64,000 nt of DNA, from positions 434,001 through 498,000 of the forward strand of contig WAID01000007.1 in assembly GCA_016584495.1 (NCBI GenBank). The letters are read 5' to 3'. The notes beneath the pieces are model-generated. The model was not told the DNA's origin and did no database searches. It saw nothing but the letters and a program-made list of their open reading frames with translations. Of the stretch, positions 45,089 to 57,827 are shown piece by piece. Origin of the DNA: Celoporthe dispersa (lineage: Eukaryota; Ascomycota; Sordariomycetes; Diaporthales; Cryphonectriaceae). Numbering within the stretch: position 1 is the first letter of the stretch; every line of letters begins with the position of its first letter. The translations under genes and the position numbers were made by a program.

Positions 45089-48000
45089 ATGGATCACAGC
45101 CATCACTTGGACGACCCATTTGAAGACTACCCACTGCATTCCCCGGAAGACCACGAGGATTACGACGAGTCAGATGGCCATGGCGACGAGGACGACGACG
45201 ATGCTTATGATCCAGAGATCCACGCCAGCGAGCACGAGCTCGACTGCCAGCATGGCAACGGCCACATGGACTACGAACCACCCTCTCCTTCTTATCCCTA
45301 TCCCGATCATCAACAAGCCCTAGGTTCAGAACTGCCCCTCGAGCGAGTGGATGAGCGTCTTGACCTCAACACAAACCCTAGACATATCTCTGAAATCTAC
45401 TCTCGCGATGCTATATCCGGTGTCGAGCTCGACCAGGACAACTCCATCATCTCCGAATACCTGAGGAGTAGGGACCCTGACTGGGACCAGCTGACTCCGC
45501 GTACTGCTCCTTTGACCCTACTCGAGCTGCCTGTTGACGTCCTTCGTTTGATTGTGAAGGAGGTGCGTCTGTCTCCTCTTCCTGCTCCTGCCCTCTCCCC
45601 CTCCCTTTCTACGGCCGTGGCTGTTTGTTCGCTCCCTGCTGACGCCGATACAGATCACACACACCAACGATCTCACCTCTCTCGCCCTGACCAACTCGAC
45701 CCTCCACAACCTCGCCATTCCCCACATCTATTCTCGCTTCGATATCGTGTGGCCCGATGCCCTTACCACCACGACCGAGGTTAAAAGCGTCGACGCCCTT
45801 ACGTACGGCCTGTCGACGCTGTGCCTCGGCAGTCCGTTTGCGCGCACTACGAGGCGGCTCCGAAAGGATGGAAACATGCCTCCTGGGCCACTAGCCAAGT
45901 TCGCTGGCAACGACTACGCAAAGTATACCCGCAAGTTCTCCCTGGGCAACGGCCCTAATGACTGGGTCTCCGAATATGCTATTAATAAGGAGAGTGGCAA
46001 GATGCTGGGGACCTTGGTTGCCTTGGCAGTATCCAGGATGGTGAACCTCGAGACCTTCATATGGGACATGCCCACTGGGGTCTTGTCGGACATCTTCATG
46101 GCACTGGCTTCTCTGCCCGATAGCTCGGAAAATGGGCAGTGTATGCTGGAGCGTGTCTGGATTCGATGGCACGACAACTCGGATACAGGCTCCACCTCTT
46201 CGTCGGCATCAAGTCCCAGTCCGGCTACGGCACCCGCCGCTGTGGTACCTGCTGGCAGTACCCTGACCCCCATTGGAATCTCGCTACCTTCAACCGCCTC
46301 CCATCCGGCGCCCAAACCTACCATCACCTACGGAGAGAATCACGTCGAGTACCCCACCTTCAGCGTCCTCCCACCTCTCAAGAGCCTCACCGTGCTGGAT
46401 ATCGATGAGCTGGCCTATCTGGATGAGATGTCTGTGCTGATAGAGCGATCCGTGGATAGCCTACAAGAACTCAGGGTGGGCATCTCGAACAAGGCTCTAC
46501 ACCACGATTTCGTGCAGACCTGGGACGGTCCAGAGCTCGAGCAGGTGGACCACAACGCTCGCTGGCCAGGTGAGAGCAGCATTGGTGAGAGGCGACTGGG
46601 GGTGTTCTTGGCGTGCTCATCGGGCGCATCTACGATATTCGGCGGAAGCCTTCCAGGCCAAAGTCTGAACGTCCCGTAGCACCGCCAGACGGTTGGGCCA
46701 ACCCACAGACTCCGCCCGTAGCATCCCCGGAAGTGCCTCCTACCGCGTCGGGCGACGTTCCGCCATTTGCCGTGGAAATTGAGACAACACCGTTGGTTCC
46801 TGAGCCGGACGTGACCCCTACGAAAGATGCCCGGGCGGCATCGGCGTCCTCGTCAATGGCGGATCCCACATGCACCGCGTCGTCGGAATGCCCGGCGCGG
46901 GATCGGCTCGACGGCAAACTCAAGCTTACGACGCTAGAGCTCGAGAGAGTTCCCCTATCTATGCAGGTGTGCAACAAGGCGTTTGACTGGGCGGTATTGA
47001 CCAACTTGACCATTCTAGAGTGCGCCCAACACGAGAATCTATGGAAGCTGCTGAAGAAGCAATTCCAGCCTCAGCCCCGGGTCCCCGGCTATGGAATCTC
47101 ACCAACGTCCAGCAAGCCGATGCCCAACGCTCCTCTACAGTACTCTCTAAACTTAAGACGCCTCCACACGGATGTCACATCGCCAGCCCTCATCACATTC
47201 ATCCGGGAGACCCTGGCACCTAATTCACTAGAAACACTGTTTCTGCAGGATCGCAGGCGGTCTGGCAGCAACACTAGCAACAGCCCACCTCCTGTTACTA
47301 TTGATACCATCTTCAGGGGTGCCATCAAACGCCATCGGTCCAGCTTACGCAGACTGCTTTTGGACAGCTCAGCCAAGGGCGGTACCGGCGCGTCCACTTC
47401 CAACAAGAGTACCAGGTGGCGCTCATGGTGTCTACCGACGGAGGTCTTGCAGTATATCACCAGCGGGCGCATGTTAAACTTGAGGGAGCTGGCCGTGGCT
47501 ATAGATTATAATGACTGGGTAAGTCCGATCTCTTAGTGCGTGCCGTACAGACAATTCATTCTGACTGGCATCGTGTACAGCATACCTTCCTACAACGTTT
47601 ACCCAACATCCCTCAGCTCCGTTCGCTTCACATTCCTTTCCTGGCAGACCATGTGATCAGCAACCCCGAACCCAAGGAGCTGGTCATGCAGATGACGGAC
47701 ATCATCACCCTGCGGCCAGAGATTCAGCTCTGCTATGTGGGCATCTCGAACAAGTGCTTCGAGATTCTAGAGAACCGGCCGTCTGACAACTCGACCACTA
47801 CCCAGCTGGGCGGAGACAGCGGCCCGGTGAATCTGGTCCACGGCGATGCTGTCATGAACCATGCGGCGGCTGTGGTTGAAGATGCCACCGACGAGGACGA
47901 CACGGAGGACGAGGATCATGAGGACGAGGAGTCGCAGGACGAGGGCACTCCGACGAGCCCGACTGAGCCTGAGGACACGCAGTCGGAGCACTCATATGAC

Positions 48001-48117
48001 GACTCGGACGACGACTCCTTCGTGGAGCCAGCACCCAAGGCCCGCTTGCGACTGCGGGAGATCCTCTTTTATGATGATAAAGTTGCCATATTCAAGGCAA
48101 GACATGGGCGGCTCTAG
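45089..48117 (+). CDS. F-box protein with LRR-like body, one frame break
   Basis: This is a putative SCF substrate adaptor. Exons are 45089-45562, 45654-47518 and 47581-48117. An acidic, disordered N-terminus (about 1-140) is followed by the F-box TLLELPVDVLRLIVKEI...LTSLALTNSTLHNLAIPHIYSRF, then a long region with LRR-like leucine-rich segments (SLTVLDIDELAYLDE, TNLTILECAQHENLW, PQLRSLHIPFL). The C-terminus has a very acidic block (DEDDTEDEDHEDEESQDEG) and ends in ILFYDDKVAIFKARHGRL. The frame slips in the G5 run at 46598-46602, where one G more restores GVLGVLIGRIYDIRRKP; an intron in place of the slip was tried and fails. With that the protein is 958 residues. The start at 45089 is the first ATG that makes the acidic N-terminus; upstream in-frame codons look like leader. 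Target and partner are unknown. Confidence 0.82.
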
Positions 48118-49177
48118 GTGTGACGCTCCCAGGTACTGGGATGTAGACTAGGTGTCACACCAAAGAGAAGTGGTGCCCTTCATAACTCACCATACTGAGC
48201 CCGTATAGCATCAAGATGAAAGCTCACCAAGCGGACGGATCATGATGGAAAGAATGACTAGATGATGGATGCAAGGGCTATACCCACAGGCGTTTTTTTC
48301 TTCCTTTCCCTTTTTTTCAATCTCATGCTCAGAGCAACACCATCCTCGGGGACGTCTCTGGGCTCAACATCAAGCCGTCCAATATGATTCTTTCAGTTGC
48401 GTCTCTACGTCGTTTGAGCATTCTGCGTACGGCTTTGTCTACGGCAGCGTAGCATCGCCTTGCCTTGACCGGCTCACAGCCCCGGTGCAAGCTCTTTTCT
48501 TAACACCCTCCGCTGCCCTTACTACTACCTCGGATCGGGGTGTCAAGCACCTCACCGGGGCGAAGAACACACTCTTCTGAAACTATAACTAGGATTCTCG
48601 GCCGACGAGGGGAAGAAGGGGCTGTGGGTAGCGAGTTGGCATTCGAGGCCATCCAAGTGCTAGCTCGAGGAAAACGGATCATCTCCCGATATCAATACGT
48701 ATTTCATAATAAAGCCAAGTCAGATGGCATACCAACTAAAGAGGACCCTCGAAGGTGAACACTGCTGAGCCTGTCATTGATGATTCTGTAGGTGTGACCT
48801 ACAACTTACTACTATACGTGTATCTATCAAGCCCCATGGAAGTTCAAGACTACTAATCAGCCTTCAAAGTGCATGCATATCCGCCAACGATCTGAAGAAG
48901 CATTGGCACAGCAGGGAGGACCAATCGCTTGGTGATTTTCCATCTCGTATAGCCAAATGGTCTGGGTGGCTCCAAGAATACTAGGAGTGATGTACACGTG
49001 TATCCAGATTGCCAGTTATCCGCCGAGCTTTGATGACATCTTGCTTCTATATACAAAGGGCCCCGACGAGGCAATGTAAGTATATGTGAGGGCTGACCTC
49101 ATGGCTGCCTAAAGTTCCCATTACGCCGCCCATGCAAAATATGTATGCACATCATTTCTCATAATATCCTGCCCTGG
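48118..49177. other. Convergent F-box/PPN1 3' flanks
   Basis: This 1.06 kb spacer separates two converging genes and holds their 3' ends. No gene or repeat was recognised. Confidence 0.45.
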
Positions 49178-51470
49178 CTAGGAGAATTGTTTCTCCAACT
49201 CTCTGTCATCGACCGTACTTATGAAGGCGTGCTTTAGAAAATGGAGCCACGTCTTGTTGAGTTTCTTGGCCTTCTTCTTTTTCTTCTTCTTGTCGCCCTT
49301 CTTCTTCTTCTTCTTCTTCTTCTTCTCGGCATCCACTTGGTCATCTTCGGTTTCCTCGACCTCATCTTCGTCATCTGTGGAGGACTCGCCTTCGTTGAGT
49401 ATCTCCGAGTCCTGTCCCTCGACCCGGTCGACCACATCTGGGTTGCCAGTGATGTCCGCACCCTGCAGGAGCAAGTCCGCAGTTTTGCTCTTGGTAGTCT
49501 GGCCCATCTTGTATGCCAGCTCCACGAAGCTGCGGACTGTCAAGTCGCTGAGGTTGTAGAGCTTATCGTCGTGCGTGGCATACTCGAGCTCGAACTTGAA
49601 CTCCCTGGGTTTCGGTTTACTGCTCTTTGGCTCCTTATCGCGGTGCTTGCCCTCCCGCCATTTTTCGGGCCCTACCTCTACCTGCTCCTCGGTGGCGATA
49701 TCATTGTTGATGTTGGTTAGGTTGGCAAAGTACTGCTTGTAGCCGAGGAGTGTCAAGGGCTGCGAGGAGTAGGCTGGTCCCGGCGGTGAGGACTTTGCTG
49801 GCGGCTTCGGTACGACCAAGTTCGGGTCCTCGGGCTTCTTCCCGCCCTTTCCCTTCTTCTTCTTCTTTTTCTTTTTCTTGGCTGCTTCAACATCGTGTGG
49901 ACTGCGCAGCTCCAACTCGGGCTGCGCAGGAACCTCCTCATCGTAGCGAAGGCTGTCGATGGTTGGCAGTAGGTCCGTATTTCCTGCCCACGTCACCGCG
50001 TCTTCGATGCCAGTGATGTTATATTCGTAAACACGGAGCGTAGGGAAGTAGTTGGGCACGACACTCGGGCCGACAAAGGACACCTGGTAGCGCTCTGCCC
50101 ATTTGCCGCCTAACTTCTTCTTGCTCTTGTCCTTCTTTTTCTTCTTGCTCTTCTGCTCGGATTCGCCAGTTGACTTCACCTTGGGCAGCTTGGCCCAACC
50201 TTTGCGCAGTTCCTCGAGGTAGTCCGTGGCAGACTGGATCGATAGCTCGTCATCCAGGTTCTGACGGCTGAGGTCGTAACCCTCGGCCTCGGCCTCGGTC
50301 GAGTCTATGGTGATCTCCTTGGCGTCTGACAGTAGAAAATGATCAATGTTCATATGTCCGTAGAGCCCGGTGATCACGACATCACGGTACTGCCTCAGCC
50401 AGAGAGTGTACTTTTGCCAGCACGACTCGTCCCACAGCATCTTGCTGTCCGTCCTCGCGGGGGGGACATGGCCCATGAGAATGGCCTTCATCCCTCGGTC
50501 CCGCATGAACTGAAGCTGGACCCTCAACCACTCGAGGTGCTTGAAACCGGGCTCCGAGGGCTTGATACAGTCGTCGATGGCGGCATTCCGGTCAAAGAAG
50601 TAGAGCGTGTTCAGGCTGAAGACGGCCAGCTTGTTGGGAATGACCTCGACGTAGAACCACCCGCCAAACTCAAAGCTGTGACGCTGGGCCTCGGGAATGA
50701 AGTCTCTCCAGATGTCGGCATAGTAAGCGAGCCACTTGTTGGGACCGGGCAGCAGGATGTTGTGCGGCAGGATGTCATTGTTCCCGAATGTCGGGATCAC
50801 CGGTATGCTGAGCCCGTTCGCATCTGAGAAGGTATCTGCGAACTTGCTGGCCAGGGAGGCGGTTCGTGCCGAGGACCTGGCCCGCTGAGCGCGGTATGCT
50901 CTCGTCCGAGTCGTGCCGGGCGTTGTCCCCTGTCCATACGACGAAGTCGATCTCGTCACGGATGTTGGCGCTGATCCAGTCAAAGGTCGCGTTGATGAGT
51001 GAGATGGGCGCGTCGCAGTCTGACGTCTCGGCGCCGTAGGTACCTGCCGTACCTTTCCCGCTGTGGCAGGCGTGGTCTGCTGCTGTGGAGCTGTGGACCT
51101 TGTAGAACTCATCGGGATGGAAGTCTTTATTTTTTTCAAAAAAAAAGGGGGGGCAAACGCAGGTCAGTCTCGGTCCAGCGACATGTGGCGCATACAATAG
51201 ACGGGTCGACCTCAAAGAGCAGGAGTACCGTGGTATGTGGCTCTCTCACTCACCTGTGACATGTAGAAACCTGCCCTGTAATTTCCTCGGCTGCTGTGAG
51301 CCTACAGCAGGTATGGTTGGGCCGGATGGCAAGAGGGACGGTGTGTCGTCGGCGTCGAGAGAGGTAAGGACCTGCTGAGCTGCTGGTGGCTGTGGTGCAG
51401 CAGCGACGCCACGGCATAATATATGCGACAGTGACAGGCCTGCTGCCAACAAGAGGACGCTGGCAGCCAT
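49178..51470 (-). CDS. PPN1: Endopolyphosphatase PPN1, one frame break
   Basis: Ppn1 cuts long polyphosphate chains inside the vacuole and reaches it as a type II or cleaved membrane protein. Exons are 51470-51254 and 51124-49178, with intron 51253-51125. The N-terminus has a hydrophobic signal/anchor (about residues 3-25). Metallophosphatase metal motifs are DFHPD (73-77), WTGDNARHD (136-144), FGNND and GHVPP, each with the expected Asp/Asn/His. A conserved GLYGHMNIDHF follows. Three lysine clusters and acidic stretches occupy the C-terminal half. The frame breaks at the GGG run 50854-50856 (plus strand), just after VLGTNR: with one base fewer, LASKFADTFSDANG joins and the protein is 720 residues. 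Family proteins are 600-700, so the size fits. The gene converges on the F-box gene. The K-rich tail is longer than in yeast Ppn1. Confidence 0.93.
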
Positions 51471-53633
51471 CGTCCGTCCACCTTGGCTGACCCTGCTGGG
51501 GTCGCGGTGTCGTCTTGTCTGTATGAATCAAGCAGTCGATTATTGTGGGAACCAAGATTTCGTCTCAGGGCAGATCTGTTGGTCTTGGCATGATCGCCGG
51601 ATACGACTCTGTGTATATATGCGTGTGCGTGCGTGCGTCTTGTGTTTGTGTATGTGTATTATAAGAGGCAAAGTGGCCAGTGTAATCTCGTGGTGTGCAG
51701 GAGTGCGTAGAAATTAATGGCGACGGACGAGAGGGCCAGGCGAGTTCAGCCAAGAACCTTGTCAGGTTTCCTTACGTCAGTCTCGTCGCTCGCTGCCGAA
51801 AGTGAGGCCAGCTCAGCCCTGCAAGTCCAGCTGGTCGGGCCCTGGTACCCACCGCTGAAGAGAAGGGGTCCTCTTAGGGGGTTTTTTGGTAGGCTGTGGC
51901 TGCTCCTGGACAAACTTAGTGTCTTAGCTTGTTGTGAAGGACGATGGTGGGGGGTTTTTTTTTTCAACCATCCTTTTTGTCTTTGGGTAGGAGGGCGTGT
52001 CAGCGTGGACATGATATATATATATATCTGCAAACAGAACGAATCCGGGGAATTAGTTGTATGTACATGTACTTCGTACATAGTAAAAGCTTCGTCTCAA
52101 CCCGTGGACAATCTGGCGCGGAGGCTAGGACGGTAGTCACGTTTCGTGCGGATGCGAGGCTGACGAAGGATAATACCACGGCGAGCTCTGACAGGCCAGT
52201 CACAGGCTCGGCTCTTTTTGGTCACATCACCGCAAATCATCGTTGTCGCAGCCAACACGTGGGCACAGCGACGCGCAGAATCCTCCATCCGCCACGACGG
52301 GCTGAGCAGCCAACGACAACCAGAGAGAGCACATGAGCTCGGTCTAGGGGTCCGCAGCGGTGCATCTCGACTGAGTCGAGGTCGTGTCGCGTGCCCCTCA
52401 TCGCTTGCTGCTTGCTCGTGCCTGTGCCACCCCATGATGCCGCCGTCCTGATCCGGAAGGAGACTAATTTTGAGACTCTCTGAAGAAAAGAAGTAGAAGA
52501 AGAAACCACGAACATATTGGCCCTTGGCTCGAGCAGGGAGGATCGTCGACCAAGAGAAGCACCGCCACATAGTCAAGATCTTCTCCAAAGCCATCCCCGC
52601 GCAATTGTTGTAGTCAGGATGGAGGACCTGTTCGATAAAGCCAGCTGCATACTCTCATGTACAAATACAGATAGTGACATCATGTACTATGTATAGCATG
52701 TTTGATGCTGAGTGGTCGCAGCCTAACCGCAAGTGTAAGGTGGTCTGTGCCCCAGGTGCGTGCAACAAAAATTCCATGGCCAGAAAATTTTGGGCGGGCT
52801 CGGTTTCTCTTGGACTCTTCAACATTCGAACGCAACACAACAAAACACCCTGGCCTGTCCCCTCGCAGACTCGGTGTCTTGCCCTTCCATCGAGGGGATC
52901 GTTGCAAGAAGGACTCATTGCCGTACGTTTGAGAGATTCCAGAGCTCATTTCATGGGCGAGGATGGTTTCTCATGGTTTCACTGGCTACATGACAAAAAA
53001 AAAAAAAAAGGCAGAGACAAAGCAGTAGAGAAGAGGGATAGAGGGTGGAAGCGTGGAAGACTGCTATGAAATAACAAGCTGGCCCTGCCCTCTTCCAACA
53101 CAGTCGTTCACTCGTGATGTTTGTTCCCATATTGAAAGGACCAAAAAAGTCACACCAGTCCTTGTACATAGCATGTGTGAAAGAAGAGAAAGAAGGCAAA
53201 AAAAAAAAAAAAAGGCAGTGCTGATGCTCTGCTTTGTGAGGTGCATGCATGCTGTAGAGCACAGACCGCCCAGAGCTGGCCTGCCTTTCAGGGATCAGCA
53301 GCTTTAGCTACATAGTAGGGCCCTACAGCTGGGCCCCCCGGCAGATTTCCTGCAACCCAAGCTAACTAACTGCATGAACCTCTCTGCAAAACCGCCTCCC
53401 ACCAGAACGCGTCTGGTGTGGCGCAACCGCGATATTGACCTCAACTCACGCCTTGGAGCTCTGCAACCCTACCTCCTGCTCTCCGTCCCCTGCTCCCTCC
53501 CAGTTGCCCGTCCCAGATCACCACCACTGCTACCGTCGCTTGGCAGCCAACCCTCGACACCCTCGTCCTCCTCCTACGACCCGGACCTCTCCCCTCCCTC
53601 TGCCCACCCGAGGGGGCAGCAGCCAAGTTCGAG
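51471..53633. other. PPN1-NUP120 spacer
   Basis: This 2.2 kb region holds two divergent promoters, PPN1 to the left and NUP120 to the right. No gene was recognised. It contains T-rich stretches, two A15-type runs (about 52994 and 53198), each followed by GGCAG, and an inverted repeat around ACGCGT at 53401-53417. The start of NUP120 follows a CT-rich leader. Confidence 0.45.
53401..53417. promoter_or_regulatory. Inverted repeat centred on ACGCGT upstream of NUP120
   Basis: ACCAGA and TCTGGT flank ACGCG, forming a short palindrome whose core is a perfect MluI-type box (53407-53412). It sits 220 bases upstream of the NUP120 start. Function is inferred only from position and symmetry. Confidence 0.35.
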
Positions 53634-56600
53634 ATGGATGTCGACCCGCGGATCGCCCACAAGGAGACTCGGGTCAACCTTGAGCCTGCCTCTGCTGCCT
53701 CTCTCGTCCACATCCGCATCCCGTCCCCTACCAGCGGCAGATCAAGGGACCGCCGCCTGAACGGGGCAGACAAATATGGCGACGAGGAGAGGTTGTACCG
53801 CTCCAAGAACCTGGCCACCGCCGCCTCCATCTACCACAGAAAACACCACCAGTCTCCCCGCTCCTTCCTGTGGAGGGTGCTTGAGGACGACTACGTCCTG
53901 AACCTTCGCGCCGCCGACATTTGCAAGAGGGCCAACGCCGATGATGCCAACCTCATCCTCCACCTGCGCTTTCCTACCCCCATACGGCCCTCCTGTGTCG
54001 CGCTCGCCGATGCCCCAGAGCACGATGCCCTCAGCGTCTTCGTCCTGGACCAGAGCAATTATCTCTACACCATCACCCTGCGGCCCGACCACTTTCGCAA
54101 GCCATCTGCGACCGAGAACGGCCTCGGCGACGCGTGCAAGGCCCACCTCGCCGGTACCTTCAGTTTCAAGCACCCGCACCGCCTCGTCGCAGTGAGCGCA
54201 TATAATGTCGTCGTCACCTTCCACGATGGAGGGATCATCAGGTTTGACAGGAGCAATTCCCATGACGGTATGCGTTCTCCTTTGCATCTTTTTGCTGCGC
54301 TTAGCCACTAACAGGAGGGAAAATCCGCGCAGCCGCTGGTCATATGTGGAAAGAGACAAACTTCAGTGCACAGGGTTGGGCCAAGGGCCTCCGAAGCCTC
54401 GTCCCCTTCTCCTTTCAGGGAGGCCAGACTGTCAGGCACGGCAGGGCAAACATGGAGCTGACCGCGGCCACCTCGGTGGCGTCTGACTCTCTCGGGGTCG
54501 AAGGCGCCGATTTCCTCTTCACTGTCTGCCTCGACCACCGTCTGCGGATTTGGAACGTACGGACCGGCGCCATCCTATACACGGCAGATATCTTGGGCGT
54601 GGAGCGCAATCCGCAGGAGCTGGGCAAATGGGTCATCGACCCCGCCCGGGACAATCTGGTCCGCATCGTCGGGCGGGTCGAAGGCAAGCGGACGCTAGTG
54701 GCATACTCTCCGGTCGAGAACGAATTCAAATTCTGGAAGGTCGAGGCCAAAGACGACAGCACCATCTACGTCCACGATATGTTCCCAGATCACCACCTTA
54801 CCCCGCCGGCCCCATCCTCTGGAGACGTCTGGACCTTGGCCGACTTTGGCGTGGCCCAGCCCACTGTCGCCACCATTCACCTGTGGGTGCTGTGGAAGAA
54901 CAACCTGGCTTACAGGGCCCAGAGGGTAGAACTGAGCTCTTCCAAGCCCTCGGACACGGCGGCCGAGTGGGACAGCAGCAAGTGGTCAAGCGTCGAGATA
55001 GACAATGTTGCCACACATGTGGACGCTGCCAGCCCCGCAGATCCGACCGACTCGACGGAGAAGTGGCTCCAGGCCATCTTCTATCCTGGAAGGTTCTCCA
55101 AGGCGACGCTGGAGGCCGCACTCGCCATGTACGAGCGTGGTCTAGGATCCAAAGAGACTTCTGCCAGGAACGGTAGGGGTTTGGTGGAATCCATCTGCTC
55201 CGTGCTCGGCTCTACAGTCACCCTGGGCAAGCTTGCCGCTGGAGAGATGGACCACGAGCAGTTCAGGGCGCACGGTGAGGTCCAGTGGCGCCGGTTCCAC
55301 CGGCTCATCATGGAGCTGGATAAACAGAGGGGGGAGGCGCTCTCCCTGGCCCTCGATCACAACTCGGGCGTGGCCTGGGTCCTGTGCGCTGATCTTGTTG
55401 CCATCATGCACCGTTGCTCAGACCTGGAACAGACCTATTATAACCCGCACACAGACGAGGACGATACAGACAATGTGACGTCTCTGATTACTGCCGGCCT
55501 CGGGTTGATCGAGAACTTCTCGGACACCATCATGCAGCAGAGCAGTGTTGCCCTGCGGGTAGAGCTGTTTGAGGAACCGGCAAAGACAGACACGGAGCGG
55601 ATACAACGCTTCTTTGACGAGTCTGGGTGCTGGCGAGGCATCTCGGAAGAGGATGCGGCCCAGGTAGTCCAGACACTGGGGAGCGATTTCAGAATCGTCA
55701 CACCAGGTCTGTACCAAGGGCTGATGGAGCTGTTCGAAACGGACGAGGATGCTGGTGGATCGGAGGACCCACACCCTCTGACCGAATTCGGACGGAAAGT
55801 CGTCGTGAAGTTGGTTCAAGAGACTGCGGCTATGCAGTGGCAGATCCTGCTGAGCCAGCTTCTTCTCCTGGTGCACATGGAGTATGAATATGACGAGGAC
55901 AACGAGGACAACGCACTCCACGCAAGATTCGACATCGGACACGTCTACCGCCAGATCATCGAGGCTCTTCGAAGGCTCGAGCTGGTAAGGTGGCTGGTCA
56001 AGACACAGATCACCGTCCCGCTTCTCAAGCCTGAGCGCTCGTCAGGATCCCCCAACACTACGAAACGACCCGAAGAAACACGAACCATCACTGCTTTCGA
56101 GGCGTTCACTAGCCACCTGCTGGGGCTGGAGGATGTGGATGGAGAGCCCTTGGCGTCGAGCCTGACGGACGTGGTAATCGACGTCTGTGCTCCTAACAGT
56201 GGCATCGAGCTATCCCCAGTGCTGATCCAGTGCTCGCTGCTCAAGAGGGATCAGCCACACCTAGCGCTGGAGCTGAGTCCGTTCTGCAATCAAGATCCAT
56301 TCTCGGTGTACATTCAGGGTCGCGTGTTTTTATCTTTGAAAGACTACACTTTGGCTGCTGTCTACTTCAAGAAAGCAGCAGTCGGAATGAGTGAGCAGAG
56401 CCTATCGCTTCGAACCAGCGCCCCAACTTTTCAGGCAGTATACTGACAGCTCCCATCAGGTGTTCCAATGAAGAACGCGGACCTTCGCACGGGTGGCCTA
56501 CTTGACGAGACGGAGAAGAGGCTTCTCAACAGCGGCCCTGCTAACTACTATGCCCACATCGTCTCCCTATACGACCGTCAGAAGGCTTTCTCCCATGTCA

Positions 56601-57295
56601 TCGATTTTGCCCGGCTGTCACTCCAGTTCGCCCGTGCCGATGACGCGCTCATCATGAGAAGGGAGATGGCCAGCCGGCTTTTCGCGGCCTCGACATCCAT
56701 CTCCCGCTTTGAGATGGCGCATGCGACGCTCCTCTCGATGGAAGACAAGGCGCTGAAGCACTCTTGCCTGAAGAGGCTCGTGGAGAGGATGTGCGAGACA
56801 AGCCAGACGTCAGAGCTCATCGCGCTCCCGTTCTCAGGGCTGCAGGAGGAGGTTGACGATATCCTGTTCCAAAAGTGCAAGAGCACGATGGAAGTGATCC
56901 GCGGCACGCCCTACCACAAGATCCTGTATGCGTGGCGCATCACGCACAATGACTACCGAGGCGCCGCGGCTGTACTGCATGACAGGCTGCAGAAGCTGCG
57001 GCGGACTGGCGACGGCGACAACCTCTCCGGCGGGGACGTGCTGGATACATCCGTCACGAGGCAGTTCCTGATGCTCATCAACGCGTTGAGCTGTGTCGAC
57101 CCGAAGCAGGCATGGATCACCATCGAGGACGCGCCTGACAGCGGCGCGGCAGGGAAGGTCGCCAAGAGGAGGGTGGTCACGCTGGCAGAGCTGCGGAGGC
57201 AGTATCAGGCCGAGCTGGATCGGATCGCAGCTATACAGAACAATCAGTTTGGGCTCGCGGCGGAGGACGATGATGCGATGGTCCTCGACCAGTAA
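53634..57295 (+). CDS. NUP120: Nucleoporin NUP120 (Nup160)
   Basis: Nup120 is a large beta-propeller/alpha-solenoid member of the Y-shaped Nup84 complex, the outer ring scaffold of the nuclear pore. Exons are 53634-54267, 54333-56390 and 56460-57295, giving 1,175 residues. The N-terminal propeller has LDQSNYLYTITL and DFLFTVCLDHRLRIWNVRTGAILYTADI; the middle and C-terminus are helical, with CLKRLVERMCETSQTSELIALPFSG, HKILYAWRITHNDYRGAAAVLHDRL and LTLAELRRQYQAELDRIAAIQNNQFGLA-type segments that typify the C-terminal domain. All three borders are GT-AG and the phases agree. The frame is unbroken over 3.5 kb, a useful control for the breaks elsewhere. The start is the first ATG in frame after the leader. 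Confidence 0.93.
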
Positions 57296-57827
57296 GGAGG
57301 AGGAGGAGGAGGGTCTAAGAGGACAGACGGGCTCTAATGTTTTGTACGAGTAACGGACCAAAAATTCTTGCGCCTTGGACAATGATACCACTTGAGACGA
57401 AAGGCACATAAGACACTGAAGTGGTGAAAGAAAGAGGAAAGATGTTCCAGTGGCCCCTGGCTCAAAGCATTTTGATGAGCATAGACGATAAATAGGTGGG
57501 CATATGACCGCACCTATCTATCTATCAAGTGTTTGCTCATGATCGTAATTTTCCGCGCAAGCCTTTCCCATCATGTGATTTGACTGGCTGTCTGTCTGGC
57601 TGACTGATAGATAGACTGGCGACAAGAAATCGCTGCTGCGGCGGCATTCAGCAATGCATGGAAATCCTACACATGGCGACCTAGCCCTGCACACCCGAAA
57701 CTGCAATGGACACGCGCACACCCCCCCGTCTCAAGCCTCTCTCTCTCTCTCTCTCTCCACACATACTGGTGGTGATTTTGAGCCTCCGAGTCCGCGCTGC
57801 CCAACGTGACGATCGGCAGGCACGCTC
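57296..57827. other. Convergent NUP120/58 kb gene 3' flanks
   Basis: This 532-base spacer separates two converging genes. It contains a CT microsatellite at 57737-57757 and tetranucleotide-like CTAT/CTGT tracts near 57509-57620. No gene was recognised. Confidence 0.5.

Noticed and set aside
46569..46650. Intron (GTGAGA donor) as an explanation for the F-box frame slip
   Set aside because: All nearby AG acceptors were tried and lead to stops or wrong frames; the G5 slip explains both sides.
49257..49330. Long open frame on the plus strand opposite the PPN1 lysine run
   Set aside because: It arises from CTT repeats on the opposite strand of a clearly conserved gene.
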